A stretch of 64,000 nucleotides of DNA from contig SUWT01000006.1 of the NCBI GenBank assembly GCA_015061335.1, positions 1-64,000 on the forward strand, in the 5' to 3' direction. Made by a program: the position numbers and the translations under genes. This stretch comes from Lentimicrobiaceae bacterium (GTDB lineage: Bacteria > Bacteroidota > Bacteroidia > Bacteroidales > F082). The stretch's first letter is position 1. Each line of letters opens with the position of its first letter. The notes beneath the pieces are model-generated. The model ran no database searches, was not told the origin of the DNA, and saw nothing but the letters and a program-made list of their open reading frames with translations. Below are positions 9,562 to 19,840 of the stretch, one piece after another.

Positions 9562-11184
9562 TTAATAAACAAATTTAGCATTCCATGTGTTATCAAGAGT
9601 TTCAATACTTAAGAAATAGAGCATATTTCTTTTATTTATCTGAAGTGTTAAATCCTTGAGATACAAGACATTTTCACCTGCCGACATTATTCCGTAATTT
9701 TTTGTGCCTACTAGGCATCCTTTTTGGTCGTATATATTTACGATAACATTAGAAGATTTGTTCAACTTAAACTTACAGATACTATTGTCGGTTATAGGAT
9801 TAGGATAGATATTTAAGTTGTTGTTATCTGTTGTGAATTCATGAACATTGACGCCGCTGTATTCATAGCAGCCCATATCTATGATACCTCCTAGGATTCT
9901 TGGCATGCCAGCGAGGTCGGTATCAGGAAGATACAGATCTGTTGTGTCAATAGTTCCTTTATTGATGACAGGGCTGTATTCTGTTAATCTAAAATCACGG
10001 GCGATAGTATCGATGAACATAGGATCTTCTTCTATCATGTTCTCATAAATCTTAATATATTCATTACCATAGACATCCTTTAGTCCACCTTCTAAAACAG
10101 AATTATAGAATGAAGGCGAACAATTGCCTCCCCATATAAATATCTGAGATGAGTTGTTTTGGAAATTCTCGTCATACCAGTCATTGCCCCAAATGATACA
10201 GTTTTTAAAAATAGGATAAGCCTCTTCAAAAAACTGCATGGCGCCGCCGCCAGCACTGATACAATGATTGTTAACCATGGTGACATTCTGAATTAGAGGA
10301 GATGAAGTCGCTATTGCCATGGCACCCCCATAATGAAGTACCAAATTGTTGTTTAACAATGTATTATATACTCTTACATCCAATCCGTTGCTACGTTGGA
10401 TACCTAGTCCTCCAGCATTGACAGCATAGTTGTCTTCGAAAACAGCTTTATTTAAAACGACATTACAACTATCGAAATTCATGCCTCCACCGTAACAAGC
10501 TGTACAATAGTTATCATGGAAATACATGTCTTCCATATTGACATTACATTTCAGGAATTGGAAACCACCGCCATGCATATATTCTCCGTCCTCGTTATAG
10601 CCCAGGTTGCCATCAACTTCGCAGTTTGTTATGTAAATATCAGAATTCTCTGCATACATGGCACCGCCTTTCCCTGATGTGAAATTATGATAGAAAGTAC
10701 AATTATTTATTGTCACTTCATTAGCTCCCAGCAGTCTCAATGCACCGCCAAGACGATTCTTGTCACCAGCGGCTTTTCCGTATGAGAAATGACAATACTC
10801 CATCTTGACCTTTTCCTTAGTATCTTGGATGATGATGCCATTCCAACCGCCTTTACCACTATCCCACAAATAGAAACCAGTCGTATCAGCAATAGTAAAA
10901 TATATAGAGTCTTCCTCGCAGCCAACAGCTTCAAAGCCGCCATTTACTCTTATGCTATAATAATCCTTGAAAATAACCTTGGTGCCTTCTGCAATTGTTA
11001 GACTATTCCCTACAGGTACCTCAACGTCGCCCACTATGAAAATAGTATCATAATTCCATGTACCATTCTGAATACCAGATACTTCATACGATGATCTTTC
11101 TGAATCTGCATACAATGATGCCTCTATCTGAGCCTTGGAAATAAAAGGCAAAAACAAAAGTAAAAATAATAATGTATTTCTCAT
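9562..11184 (-). CDS. Secreted beta-helix protein with T9SS sorting domain
   Basis: A 540-residue exported protein. A signal peptide ends at SKA in LPFISKAQ. The middle (about 60-420) is a right-handed parallel beta-helix of the polymorphic outer-membrane/pectate-lyase type, with recurring GGAMY, GGGF, GGGMNF, GGLGI and GGAMA turns followed by xITNC/NVTMVNN strands. The last 80 residues, starting at NIYPNPITDN, are a T9SS type A sorting domain, so the mature protein should be released or anchored at the outer surface. It is the first gene of the glycan operon, four bases upstream of the YfhO-like gene. Beta-helices often bind or cut polysaccharide; no catalytic residues are evident here. Confidence 0.88.
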   Translation of the reverse strand: MRNTLLFLLLFLPFISKAQIEASLYADSERSSYEVSGIQNGTWNYDTIFIVGDVEVPVGNSLTIAEGTKVIFKDYYSIRVNGGFEAVGCEEDSIYFTIADTTGFYLWDSGKGGWNGIIIQDTKEKVKMEYCHFSYGKAAGDKNRLGGALRLLGANEVTINNCTFYHNFTSGKGGAMYAENSDIYITNCEVDGNLGYNEDGEYMHGGGFQFLKCNVNMEDMYFHDNYCTACYGGGMNFDSCNVVLNKAVFEDNYAVNAGGLGIQRSNGLDVRVYNTLLNNNLVLHYGGAMAIATSSPLIQNVTMVNNHCISAGGGAMQFFEEAYPIFKNCIIWGNDWYDENFQNNSSQIFIWGGNCSPSFYNSVLEGGLKDVYGNEYIKIYENMIEEDPMFIDTIARDFRLTEYSPVINKGTIDTTDLYLPDTDLAGMPRILGGIIDMGCYEYSGVNVHEFTTDNNNLNIYPNPITDNSICKFKLNKSSNVIVNIYDQKGCLVGTKNYGIMSAGENVLYLKDLTLQINKRNMLYFLSIETLDNTWNAKFVY

Positions 11185-11251
11185 AATTAACTTATTTATA
11201 TTCTACATTAAAAGCAGAGATGTCTTCTGCTGACTCCTCTGCATTAGCTTA

Positions 11252-11259
11252 CAAAAATA
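11252..11259 (-). promoter_or_regulatory. -7 box for the glycan operon
   Basis: TATTTTTG on the minus strand, about 68 bases ahead of the beta-helix protein start. It is the best candidate promoter for the 9.6-kb minus-strand operon. No clear -33 box was seen. Confidence 0.35.
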
Positions 11260-11305
11260 AGCATTTTTCATCAATAAAGACTTCATTTATTATTTATTAG
11301 GTAAT

Positions 11306-11338
11306 TTTGTTTAAGATTAAGAATTTTAATTATTTTTG
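11306..11338 (+). promoter_or_regulatory. Promoter of mutAB
   Basis: TTTG (11306-11309), 21 bases, then TATTTTTG (11331-11338), matching the Bacteroidota -33/-7 consensus. The leader to the mutA ATG is about 50 bases. Confidence 0.55.
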
Positions 11339-11397
11339 TAGGATGAAATGATAACATCTTATTTTAAAGGAAATCAATAATTTTTAACAATAAAGAT

Positions 11398-13248
11398 ATG
11401 AGTAACAATAAAAAACTTTTTGAGGAATTTCCAGCGGTGACTACAGAACAATGGGAAGCCGTCATTCAAAAAGACCTCAAAGGAGCTGACTACAACAAGA
11501 AACTTGTTTGGAAGACAGCTGAAGGTTTCTCGGTAAAACCATATTACCGTGCCGAAGACCTCAATTCAATCGCATGGAACAACGTGGAACCTAACCAGTT
11601 CCCATTCGTCCGCGGCAATAAGACTAAAGGCAACGAATGGCTTATCTGCCAAGACATCAATGTCAAAGATTGTCAAGCCGCTAATGAAAAGGCTTTGGAC
11701 GCTATCTCAAGAGGTGCCAACGCCATCACATTTCGTTTAGAATATGATAAACTCTACACCGACCTCGAACTCTCAGCATTGCTCAACGGCATCAACGCTA
11801 AAGAAGTCGAGTTGAGTTTCTACAACAACAAATATCACTTGCCGCTTTTAGAGCAACTCTCAAGAATCCCTGAGTTACGCGGTTCTTTGAACTATGACCC
11901 ATTGACACGCTACATCCGTCGCGGCACATGGTTCATCTCTGAAACCACCGATATGGAACTCGCTTACATCTTGACAAAAGCCGAGATGCCAGGTTTCCAA
12001 ACCATCTGTGTCAACAGCCACGTCTTCACAAACGCTGGCGCTACCATCGTTCAGGAAATGGCATTCGCTTTGGCAATCGGATCTGAATATTTAGACAAAC
12101 TCACCGACACAGATTTGACAATCGATGAGATACTTCCTAAGATGCGCTTCAACGTAGCAGTAGGTCAGAACTACTTTATGGAAATGGCTAAGATGCGTGC
12201 TTACAGAATCCTCTGGGCTAACATCGCTAAGGCTTACGGCGCAAAAGAAGAAAACGCCAAGATGCTCATCCATGCTTTCAACGCACAAATCAATATGAGT
12301 TTATACGACTCATACGTCAATATGTTACGTACCACAACAGGAACAATGTCGGCTGTTCTCGGCGGCGTTCACTCATTCAGCGTAACACCATTCGACATGG
12401 TTTATGAACCAACAACAGAATTTGCAGAACGTATCGCACGTAACCAACAGCTCATCTTGAAAGAAGAATCACACTTCGACAAAGTAGCTGACCCTGCAGC
12501 AGGTTCATACTATATCGAAAACCTCACCGACTCATTGGTAAAAGCAGCTTGGGATTTGTTCTTACAAATTCAAGAAGAAGGCGGTTATCTCGCAGCATTA
12601 CGTAACGGCACAATCCAAAAGATGGTCAAGGAAAGCGCAGCTAAACGCCTCAACAACGTAGCAACACGCCGCGAAATCATACTCGGTACAAACCAATATC
12701 CTAACTTCACAGAGACAATGAAGTCAAATCCGGAAGCTTGGGTGTTTGAAGCTAACTGCCGCCGCGACGAAAACGCAGAAATCGACACAATAGTTACTTA
12801 CCGCGTCGCTCAACAATTCGAGCAATTACGTTATGCAACCGACGTTTATAGCCAAAGCAACAAACGTCCTGTAGCATGGATGTTGACATACGGTAACTTG
12901 GCAATGTTGAAAGCTCGTGCCAACTTCGCTTCTAACTTCTTCGCTTGCGCCGGTTTTGAAGTCGTTGACAACGCCGGTTTCAAGACTGTTGAAGACGGCA
13001 TAGCAGCAGCTAAGGAAGTGAAACCTGAAATCGTTGTGATCTGTTCTTCAGACGAAGAATATGGCGAAGGCAACGCTCTCAAGATTTACGAAGCTCTTAA
13101 AGATCAAGCTATCGTCGTCTTGGCAGGTAATCCAGAAGGCACAGCCGACGTTCTCAAAGCAGCTGGCATGGAATATTTCATACACGTGAAGAGCAACGTC
13201 TTGGATACATTACAAGATTTTCAAAAGAAATTAGGTATAACAAAATAA
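11398..13248 (+). CDS. mutA: Methylmalonyl-CoA mutase small (beta) subunit
   Basis: A 616-residue paralogue of the catalytic mutase subunit. The TIM-barrel half (about 30-460) aligns in order with MutB ([29 protein letters not shown]), and the C-terminal half has a Rossmann-like domain that lacks the cobalamin His motif. In MutAB enzymes this subunit is structural, while MutB binds adenosylcobalamin. It works with MutB in converting succinyl-CoA to (R)-methylmalonyl-CoA in propionate formation. The gap to mutB is 14 bases. Codon use is more GC-rich and regular (GAC, ATC, CGT) than in nearby surface genes, as expected for high expression. Confidence 0.95.
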   Translation: MSNNKKLFEEFPAVTTEQWEAVIQKDLKGADYNKKLVWKTAEGFSVKPYYRAEDLNSIAWNNVEPNQFPFVRGNKTKGNEWLICQDINVKDCQAANEKALDAISRGANAITFRLEYDKLYTDLELSALLNGINAKEVELSFYNNKYHLPLLEQLSRIPELRGSLNYDPLTRYIRRGTWFISETTDMELAYILTKAEMPGFQTICVNSHVFTNAGATIVQEMAFALAIGSEYLDKLTDTDLTIDEILPKMRFNVAVGQNYFMEMAKMRAYRILWANIAKAYGAKEENAKMLIHAFNAQINMSLYDSYVNMLRTTTGTMSAVLGGVHSFSVTPFDMVYEPTTEFAERIARNQQLILKEESHFDKVADPAAGSYYIENLTDSLVKAAWDLFLQIQEEGGYLAALRNGTIQKMVKESAAKRLNNVATRREIILGTNQYPNFTETMKSNPEAWVFEANCRRDENAEIDTIVTYRVAQQFEQLRYATDVYSQSNKRPVAWMLTYGNLAMLKARANFASNFFACAGFEVVDNAGFKTVEDGIAAAKEVKPEIVVICSSDEEYGEGNALKIYEALKDQAIVVLAGNPEGTADVLKAAGMEYFIHVKSNVLDTLQDFQKKLGITK

Positions 13249-13262
13249 AGAAAGGAATTATC

Positions 13263-15413
13263 ATGAAGCCAAATTTTAAAGATATAAACATCAACGTTAT
13301 ACCTCAGACAGAAGACCCAAAAGAATGGGAAAACAAGAACGGTATAAAACCAGAATGGGAAACTGTTGAACATATCAACGTTCGTCCTGCCTACACTTCA
13401 GCACAGTTGGAAGGCATGGAACATCTCAACTATGCAGCAGGTATCGCTCCTTATCTCCGCGGACCTTATTCAACAATGTATGTGATGCGTCCTTGGACCA
13501 TCCGTCAATATGCAGGTTTCTCAACAGCAGAAGAATCAAATGCTTTCTATCGTCGTAACATCGCTGCCGGTCAGAAAGGTCTGTCAGTAGCTTTCGACCT
13601 TGCTACACACCGCGGATATGATGCCGACCACGAACGCGTTATGGGCGACGTAGGTAAAGCCGGCGTCAGCATATGCTCTGTAGAAGACATGAAAGTCTTA
13701 TTCGACCAGATTCCTTTAAATAAGATGTCAGTATCTATGACAATGAACGGCGCTGTTTTGCCAATCTTAGCATTCTATATCGTCGCCGCTTTGGAACAAG
13801 GTGCTACCTACGAAGAACTTCAAGGTACAATCCAAAACGACATCTTGAAAGAATTCATGGTTCGTAACACATATATCTATCCACCTGAGTTCTCAATGCG
13901 TATCATCGCCGACATCTTCGAATTCACTTCTAAGAAGATGCCTAAGTTCAACTCAATATCTATCTCCGGTTATCACATGCAAGAAGCCGGTGCTACCTGC
14001 GACATCGAGTTGGCTTACACTCTCGCTGATGGTTGGGATTATCTCCGCACAGGTGTCAAGTCAGGCTTAGACATCGACGCTTTCGCACCACGTCTTTCAT
14101 TCTTCTGGTGTTCAGGCATGAACCACTTCATGGAGATCGCTAAGATGCGTGCAGCTCGTATGTTATGGGCTAAGATTGTCAAGACTTTCAATCCTAAGAG
14201 CGAAAAATCTTTGGCATTACGTACTCACACCCAGACATCAGGTTGGTCATTGACAGAACAAGACCCATTCAACAACGTAGCACGTACATGTATCGAAGCT
14301 ATGGGCGCAGCACTCGGTCACACACAATCATTGCACACCAATGCTTTGGACGAAGCCATCGCTCTTCCAACAGACTTCTCAGCACGTATCGCTCGTAACA
14401 CACAGATCTACATCCAAGAAGAGACAAACGTATGTAAAGTCGTTGACCCATGGGCAGGTTCATATTACATTGAATCATTGACAAAAGAAATCGCCGACAG
14501 AGCATGGGAACACATCATGGAAATCGAGGCTATGGGCGGTATGGCAAAAGCTATCGAGACAGGTCTTCCAAAGATGCGTATCGAAGAAGCAGCAGCACGC
14601 AAGCAAGCTCGTATCGATGCTGGCAGCGAAATCATCGTCGGTATCAACAAGTTCCGTCTCGAACATGAAGACGCTATCGAGACTCTCGAAGTCGATAACA
14701 CAGCAGTTCGCGAATCACAAATCAAACGTCTCAACGACTTACGCGCTAAACGTAACCAAGCCGACGTCGATCGTTGCTTGGCAGCTATCACAAAGGCAGC
14801 TGAGACAGGCGAAGGCAACTTGTTAGAGTTGGCAGTCGAGGCAGCAAAATGCCGCGCCACATTAGGCGAAATCTCAATGGCATGTGAAAAGGTAGCAGGT
14901 CGTTATAAAGCAGTTATTCGTACAATCTCAGGAGTTTATTCTATGGAAACAAAAGGTGATGCTAAGTTTGCAGAAGCCGTCGCTAAGGCTGACGAATTTG
15001 CAAAAGTCGAAGGACGTCGTCCTCGTATCATGATTGCCAAGATGGGACAAGACGGTCACGACCGTGGCGCTAAGGTAGTTGCTACAGGTTATGCCGACAT
15101 AGGTTTCGACGTTGACATGGGACCATTGTTCCAGACACCGGCAGAGGCAGCACGTCAAGCAGTAGAAAACGACGTTCACATCCTCGGCGTTTCAAGTTTG
15201 GCAGCAGGTCACAAGACACTCGTTCCACAAGTAATTGAAGAACTCGAGAAGTTAGGTCGTCCTGACATCATGGTCGTCGTCGGTGGTGTCATCCCTCCAC
15301 AAGACTACCAATTCTTGTACGATGCTGGCGCAGCAGCCATCTTCGGACCAGGTTCAGTCATCAGCGACTCAGCTATCAAGATGTTAGATTTGCTTTTGGC
15401 AGCAAGAGGATAA
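13263..15413 (+). CDS. mutB: Methylmalonyl-CoA mutase large (alpha) subunit
   Basis: A 716-residue catalytic subunit. The barrel (about 60-560) contains [18 protein letters not shown] near the start, RNNIAAGQ-like [34 protein letters not shown] and DPWAGSYY. The C-terminal B12 domain has DGHDRG (597-602), in which His599 is the lower cobalt ligand, then GVSSLAAGH and [12 protein letters not shown]. It interconverts succinyl-CoA and methylmalonyl-CoA. It follows mutA by 14 bases and is ended by a strong hairpin terminator. No meaB/argK chaperone gene lies next to it in this window. Confidence 0.97.
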   Translation: MKPNFKDININVIPQTEDPKEWENKNGIKPEWETVEHINVRPAYTSAQLEGMEHLNYAAGIAPYLRGPYSTMYVMRPWTIRQYAGFSTAEESNAFYRRNIAAGQKGLSVAFDLATHRGYDADHERVMGDVGKAGVSICSVEDMKVLFDQIPLNKMSVSMTMNGAVLPILAFYIVAALEQGATYEELQGTIQNDILKEFMVRNTYIYPPEFSMRIIADIFEFTSKKMPKFNSISISGYHMQEAGATCDIELAYTLADGWDYLRTGVKSGLDIDAFAPRLSFFWCSGMNHFMEIAKMRAARMLWAKIVKTFNPKSEKSLALRTHTQTSGWSLTEQDPFNNVARTCIEAMGAALGHTQSLHTNALDEAIALPTDFSARIARNTQIYIQEETNVCKVVDPWAGSYYIESLTKEIADRAWEHIMEIEAMGGMAKAIETGLPKMRIEEAAARKQARIDAGSEIIVGINKFRLEHEDAIETLEVDNTAVRESQIKRLNDLRAKRNQADVDRCLAAITKAAETGEGNLLELAVEAAKCRATLGEISMACEKVAGRYKAVIRTISGVYSMETKGDAKFAEAVAKADEFAKVEGRRPRIMIAKMGQDGHDRGAKVVATGYADIGFDVDMGPLFQTPAEAARQAVENDVHILGVSSLAAGHKTLVPQVIEELEKLGRPDIMVVVGGVIPPQDYQFLYDAGAAAIFGPGSVISDSAIKMLDLLLAARG

Positions 15414-15448
15414 TAGCTATCAGCTTTTAGCAGTCAGCTATCAGCATA
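15414..15448. repeat. Imperfect AGCTATCAGC tandem repeat
   Basis: AGCTATCAGC, TTTTAGCAGTC and AGCTATCAGC follow one another just after the mutB stop codon. It is one of several short low-complexity repeats that sit in gaps across the window. Confidence 0.5.
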
Positions 15449-15449
15449 T

Positions 15450-15485
15450 AAGAGATGTCATTTTAAAGATGGCATCTCTTTTTTT
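15450..15485 (+). terminator. Rho-independent terminator of mutAB
   Basis: AAGAGATGTCAT (15450-15461), a 7-base loop, then ATGGCATCTCTT (15469-15480) with one G-T pair and a run of seven T. It also faces the 3' end of the minus-strand Fic remnant. Confidence 0.8.
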
Positions 15486-15494
15486 ATGGCACCA

Positions 15495-15954
15495 TCACTC
15501 TTCTTCGTAATAATACGAATAATCTATTCCTTTCATGAATATTTCTCTGTCGTTGATTTTGTCGGTTAATGCATTGCCGACAAGTCTTTTTATCTCCGTT
15601 CCGTCAGCTGAACCTGCTTTTACTGATGTTCTTCGTTCTTATCTTTCCTGCGAAGTCGTGAAGTCCGCCGAACAGATAAGCATGAATCTGCTGTAAACAT
15701 TTGACGCTTCCATGTTCAAGGTTATTCAGTAAACCGCTTTCGAACAAGGTATATGCTTTCTTTTTACTCTGTCCGTCGATAGTGTTGTCGCTATATAAAA
15801 ACCAATCGAGGAAAGCGGATGCCCAATTCTTTGACAATTCAATAACTCCATTATTATCGAGAGTATCTGTCAAATATCTTTTTCCATCGGCTGCGGTTAA
15901 TTTCAGTTGGTTAGTCTCACTAACCAACTGACTATTTTCTTTGTTAAATCTCAA
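15495..15954 (-). pseudogene. Fic-family pseudogene lacking its catalytic core
   Basis: Two pieces of a Fic (AMP/UMP transferase) protein remain. The first frame carries the N-terminal helical part, including LQQIHAYLFGGLHDFAGKIR followed by TKNISKSRFS and a stop near 15604. In another frame, from about 15615 down to 15495, comes IKRLVGNALTDKINDREIF then MKGIDYSYYYEEE, the usual C-terminal end of this Bacteroides Fic family. The middle with the HPFxxGNGR active site is gone. The start of the first piece (SQLVSETNQLKLTAADGKRY) resembles phage BRO/antirepressor proteins, so the remnant may be a fusion of two genes by deletion. The 116-codon frame begins with TTG inside the ATPase 3' end. A functional enzyme is not possible. 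Confidence 0.72.
15904..15930. repeat. Perfect 12-bp inverted repeat with 3-base loop
   Basis: CAGTTGGTTAGT (15904-15915), CTC, ACTAACCAACTG (15919-15930). It lies just past the stop codon of the DUF4143 ATPase gene, within the Fic remnant. No T tract follows on the minus strand, so it may stabilise the 3' end of the mRNA rather than end it. Confidence 0.6.
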
Positions 15955-17197
15955 GACTATCGGGATTTAAAAGGAAATCCATTATGCTCATATACAAAAC
16001 ACCTTGTTCATTATACCAAGGTTTTGTTGGTATTCTTTGTATAATTATCTTTTTAAAAGAATCATCTACATTACGGAATGATTGCAGCTCTTGTCTTATT
16101 TTTTCTTCATTAGAAATCTCGTATGCCGATTGAATATAGTAACGTTTGTCGCCTTTATTCGCAATGAAATCTATTTCCAATTGTTTCTTTACATATTTAT
16201 TTTCTTGTTTCTCATTTACAGGAACGACACCGACATCTACACTATATCTTCTTCTGAGAAGCTCGTTGTAAATAATATTTTCCATTATATGATTTTCTTC
16301 TTGTTGACGAAAATTAAGTCGTGCATTACGTAAACCTACATCAACAAAATAATATTTCATAGGCGTTCCAATATATTTACGACCTTTAACATCGAATCGG
16401 TGAACACGCTCAATAAGAAAAGAATCAACAAGATAATCTATATATGAAGAAATTGTAAATTGAGAAAGTTTAAGATTGCTTGAAGACTGGAATGTATTAG
16501 CCAAACGTTGAGGATTTGTTAGAGAACCTATAGACGACGCTAAGACGTTTGTCAGGACTCCGATTTCATCATGACCTTTTAGTTTATATCTATTTATTAT
16601 GTCTGAAAGATAAACTTGCTCAAATAGATTCTTAAGATATGACTCACGTTCATCGTCAAAATCCATATTCCATACCAAAGGCATACCTCCATAACGACAA
16701 TACAAAGTCCATAATTTCTCTTTATCAAAATCAGATATGCCGCATATCTCTGCAAAGCTAAAAGGATAAACTCTTATTTCGTCACCTCTGCCTCTAAATT
16801 CTGTTATTATGTCACTCGATAAAAATCTCGAATTACTTCCTGTTACATAAACATCGACATTCGATATATGTAAAAAACCATTCAATACAGATACAAAATC
16901 ATCAACCAACTGAATTTCATCAAGAAGAATATAATACTTCTCTTCATCTTTGATTCTATTCTTTACATAATTATATAACTCTTCAGGATTATGATATTTT
17001 TTGTTTGAAAAATCATCTAACGCCAATGCAATAATATGATCTTCATCAACACCGGATTCTATTAACTTACGACGGAATAACTTAAAAAGCAGATAAGATT
17101 TTCCGCATCTTCTGACCCCTGTAATGATTTTAATTAAACCATTACCACGTTTCCTAAGCAACCAATCAATATAATCTTTTCTGTCAACTTCTTTCAT
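15944..17197 (-). CDS. AAA-type ATPase with DUF4143 domain
   Basis: A 417-residue cytoplasmic protein of the AAA_14/DUF4143 family. Walker A is GVRRCGKS (27-34), Walker B is YYILLDEIQ (about 91-99) and VTGSNSRFL is the sensor 1 segment. The second half (about 200-400) is the DUF4143 part, with a nuclease-like D...E-x-D core hinted at by KKQLEIDFIANKGDKRYYIQ. The family is common in Bacteroidota and archaea, often in many copies. Its role is not established; some links to defence or mobile DNA are suspected. It overlaps the Fic remnant. No neighbour explains its job. Confidence 0.85.
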   Translation of the reverse strand: MKEVDRKDYIDWLLRKRGNGLIKIITGVRRCGKSYLLFKLFRRKLIESGVDEDHIIALALDDFSNKKYHNPEELYNYVKNRIKDEEKYYILLDEIQLVDDFVSVLNGFLHISNVDVYVTGSNSRFLSSDIITEFRGRGDEIRVYPFSFAEICGISDFDKEKLWTLYCRYGGMPLVWNMDFDDERESYLKNLFEQVYLSDIINRYKLKGHDEIGVLTNVLASSIGSLTNPQRLANTFQSSSNLKLSQFTISSYIDYLVDSFLIERVHRFDVKGRKYIGTPMKYYFVDVGLRNARLNFRQQEENHIMENIIYNELLRRRYSVDVGVVPVNEKQENKYVKKQLEIDFIANKGDKRYYIQSAYEISNEEKIRQELQSFRNVDDSFKKIIIQRIPTKPWYNEQGVLYMSIMDFLLNPDSLEI

Positions 17198-17214
17198 ATT
17201 ATTTAATATTTTTG

Positions 17215-17222
17215 CAAAAATA
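17215..17222 (-). promoter_or_regulatory. -7 box of the DUF4143 ATPase gene
   Basis: TATTTTTG followed by CA on the minus strand, 18 bases ahead of the ATG at 17197, so the leader would be very short. No clear -33 box was seen. Confidence 0.4.
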
Positions 17223-17263
17223 GAAAAAATCTTAAACAGAAGCGTTTTTTATTTAATATTTTT

Positions 17264-18538
17264 TCAATCTAAATTCACACTGATTTTATCAAAAAGAATC
17301 TGAAAGTCTTCGAGACGGTCGGCACCTAAGAAAACGGCAATCATATTTTTTTCTGGATTTATATATAAGACCTGACCATAAAGTCCGAATCCCCAATAGC
17401 CGCCGTTGTGTATCACTACATAATAACCATTATCATTTTTCCATACATCAAGTTCACCTTTAACAGGATTTAAACGATAGTAATCAACAAGACTATCTTT
17501 GCTTTCAAAATATTTTTGACCGTTATTATATTCATCATCCGTAAATCCCCAATACCAGGAATATGAATAACGACCTTTGCTCTTGATTCCAGCATTATTT
17601 GTACTCAAACAACGTTGAACGAATGAAGAGTCAACAATTTGAGTTCCGTTATAACTGCCATTATCCAAAAACAGTTTACCTATCTTTGCCAAATCTCTTA
17701 CATTTGTCGTGAGACCTCCATAACTTTTGGCAACATGATGTTTGTCGCTATCGAGTCCTATTAATGCAGATTTCTCCATTCCGAGTGGTTGCCAGACTTT
17801 CTCTGACAGATATCGGGCGTATGATTTTCCGGTTGCTCTTTCTATGGCCATTCCAAGTATGGCAGTTGTTGCAGACTTATAGGAATAAATCTCGCCAGGT
17901 TTATTAGAGAACTTTAAATTTTTAATGACCTTATACGAATTATTTCCGAGATATAGTCGTGCCATCTTTGAAAAAGGATTAGAGCTATAGTTCTCTTTAA
18001 ATTTAATTCCTGCTGTCATATCCAGCAGATGTTCAATTTGAAGTTGAGAGAACGTCGGGTCGGCGTCTTTTAATTCAGGCAAGTATTCTGTCACGGGATC
18101 ATTTAAGCTTTTTATATATCCTTCTTGCAGAGCGATACCACAGAGAAGACTTGTGATTGTCTTTGTTACTGAGAATATACATGACTGAGAATCTTCATTC
18201 CAACCACCACTATAATGTTCGAAAAGTACGGTATCATTCTGTATAACAATGGCAGCAGCCGGCACATCCATATAATCCATAGTCTCACGAAGAGTAAGAT
18301 TAAGAAGTGTATCTGATTTTGACAAGTAAATATCGAATTTAAGAGTATCTATGAGATGTTCATTTTCCAGATTTCTTGCGAAATGAAAAGTCTGCAAACC
18401 ATTATGAACTGTATCTTGTCTAAATAAGCTATGATCATCTACTGATGCGTTAACGTATTTAATACCTTTTGTTATCACACACGACTGAAGGCATAATATC
18501 AATATGAAGATAATATAGATAGAATTTTTCTTGTTCAT
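17264..18538 (-). CDS. Serine hydrolase lipoprotein, class C beta-lactamase fold
   Basis: A 424-residue lipoprotein. The signal peptide ends in the lipobox LQSC (Cys20). The hydrolase domain follows (about 85-410): SVTK (123-126) is the SxxK nucleophile motif, YSYKSA supplies the catalytic Tyr region and HNGGYWGFG near the end replaces the KTG box with the HxG form seen in esterases and 6-aminohexanoate-dimer hydrolases. Likely an envelope esterase or peptidase; true beta-lactamase activity is unlikely. It is separated from the ATPase by 66 bases and appears to be its own unit. Confidence 0.85.
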   Translation of the reverse strand: MNKKNSIYIIFILILCLQSCVITKGIKYVNASVDDHSLFRQDTVHNGLQTFHFARNLENEHLIDTLKFDIYLSKSDTLLNLTLRETMDYMDVPAAAIVIQNDTVLFEHYSGGWNEDSQSCIFSVTKTITSLLCGIALQEGYIKSLNDPVTEYLPELKDADPTFSQLQIEHLLDMTAGIKFKENYSSNPFSKMARLYLGNNSYKVIKNLKFSNKPGEIYSYKSATTAILGMAIERATGKSYARYLSEKVWQPLGMEKSALIGLDSDKHHVAKSYGGLTTNVRDLAKIGKLFLDNGSYNGTQIVDSSFVQRCLSTNNAGIKSKGRYSYSWYWGFTDDEYNNGQKYFESKDSLVDYYRLNPVKGELDVWKNDNGYYVVIHNGGYWGFGLYGQVLYINPEKNMIAVFLGADRLEDFQILFDKISVNLD

Positions 18539-18640
18539 TGTTATAATTGTATGATATTAACTTCTTTTATACATAATTTACATTTTACTCAGTGAATTGA
18601 GTATTTTTACTCAGTGTAAAGATAATAAAATATACTAACA

Positions 18641-18686
18641 CACAAAACCTCCGCAAAGGAAAAATTTCTCATGCGGAGGTTTTGTG
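18641..18686. terminator. Strong hairpin terminator
   Basis: CACAAAACCTCCGCA (18641-18655) and TGCGGAGGTTTTGTG (18672-18686) form a perfect 15-bp stem with a 16-base loop. It lies 24 bases past the end of the minus-strand lipoprotein gene at 18710 and should end that transcript; the A/T part of the stem provides the U tract. Confidence 0.75.
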
Positions 18687-18709
18687 ATTGATGTAATATT
18701 CTAAAAATG

Positions 18710-19618
18710 CTATTCTACATATTCATAATATAATGTAATTATGCCTAATATTTCCTCTTCTCCTCCTACGTTATGCACGACTATGTTGTCTCTTTCAACA
18801 GGATAATCACCTTCATATCTATATGTATATTCAATAGTGTCGATATACTCAACAGGATATGTGTCTTTCTTGATAATCCTTGTCACTACATTCTTGCTTG
18901 CCGGAACAGAATTCGATGCATAAGATGATAATACACTGGAAGTAAACAGATTGTAATATGGATTCAGCTTACTGCTATACTCATATTCCATTATATAGCT
19001 TCCCAAAAGTTCACCATGTGGCCATTCTATCTTTGAAACATTGTCACCATCCCATTCTATGTCGATAATGTCCGTTTCACCTCTCGAATTATTATTATCT
19101 AAAACCATCTTAATATCATTGAAAGCATCTTCTGTGAGCAACATCTTAATAGGATTAAACCCTCTATTGTTCATCTTGTAACCATAAGTAAATTCTAATC
19201 TCGTGACCTTATCTCCAGTGTATATAAAAGACACGCATTCATTGAGATAATGACCGAGCTTATCATAATATTTTATGTTAGATATTTTATCATCTACATA
19301 TTCAAACTCACAATAATATATATGATTACTTTTATAATCAATACGAGCCAGTTGATTCTTATCGTTATATGAATATTTCTCCGTTAACGATACTACCCAT
19401 TCTCCAAGATTGTCATAGTCGTAATATTCAATCTGTTTCAGATAGTCGTCTTCCCAGGTCCATGCTTCATGTACAATCACAGTCGAACTGTCGTCATATA
19501 ATATCTTATTATAGGTACTGCTGAGCTTTGCTCCATTGCCAATATTGCTTTCTTCACCGCAAGAAATCATCATTGCAAACATTGCAACAATTGTCATAGC
19601 AAATAATGTCCTTTTCAT
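18710..19618 (-). CDS. Lipoprotein with YD-like repeat strands (DUF4595-like)
   Basis: A 302-residue lipoprotein with signal peptide and lipobox (MISC, Cys at about residue 20). The body is made of repeating beta strands of the type LKQIEYYDYDNLGEW, EKYSYNDKNQLARIDY and CEFEYVDDKISNIKYYD, which matches the porin-like Bacteroidales lipoprotein family DUF4595. Function is unknown; it is probably surface-exposed or faces the periplasm. It is divergent from the next lipoprotein gene and ends at a strong hairpin. Confidence 0.7.
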   Translation of the reverse strand: MKRTLFAMTIVAMFAMMISCGEESNIGNGAKLSSTYNKILYDDSSTVIVHEAWTWEDDYLKQIEYYDYDNLGEWVVSLTEKYSYNDKNQLARIDYKSNHIYYCEFEYVDDKISNIKYYDKLGHYLNECVSFIYTGDKVTRLEFTYGYKMNNRGFNPIKMLLTEDAFNDIKMVLDNNNSRGETDIIDIEWDGDNVSKIEWPHGELLGSYIMEYEYSSKLNPYYNLFTSSVLSSYASNSVPASKNVVTRIIKKDTYPVEYIDTIEYTYRYEGDYPVERDNIVVHNVGGEEEILGIITLYYEYVE

Positions 19619-19642
19619 AATTTCAAATTTTTAGATTTACTG

Positions 19643-19650
19643 CAAATATA
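19643..19650 (-). promoter_or_regulatory. -7 box of the 18.7-kb lipoprotein
   Basis: TATATTTG followed by CA on the minus strand, 25 bases ahead of the ATG at 19618. Confidence 0.45.
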
Positions 19651-19734
19651 TTACATTTTTTTTAAAAATCCCCCCAAAAAAAAATTGCATTTTTATGCAG
19701 TTTTCATACTAACAACTTTAATGTCAAACTCCTA

Positions 19735-19742
19735 TATCTTTG
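19735..19742 (+). promoter_or_regulatory. -7 box of the 19.8-kb lipoprotein
   Basis: TATCTTTG on the plus strand; the leader to the ATG at 19841 would be about 90 bases. No TTTG box lies 20-21 bases upstream. Confidence 0.4.
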
Positions 19743-19840
19743 TTAAAAGTATCAAAATACAAAAAATCATTTTTTTAACACTACACCATAAGCAATTTCT
19801 CTGCGTTATTTGTTATGTACTAATTAAAAAATACAACAAA

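Noticed and set aside
11185-11397. Cobalamin riboswitch ahead of mutA
   Set aside because: No B12-box-like sequence or long structured leader is visible; the leader is only about 50 bases.
14465-14860. 131-codon frame opposite mutB
   Set aside because: Shadow created by the GC-biased codon use of mutB.
11398-15413. Horizontal transfer of mutAB from GC-richer codon use
   Set aside because: aspS and pfkA show the same bias, so high expression is the simpler reason.
17264-18538. Beta-lactamase resistance gene
   Set aside because: It has the SxxK fold but an HxG box and lipoprotein anchoring as in esterases, so resistance is not supported.
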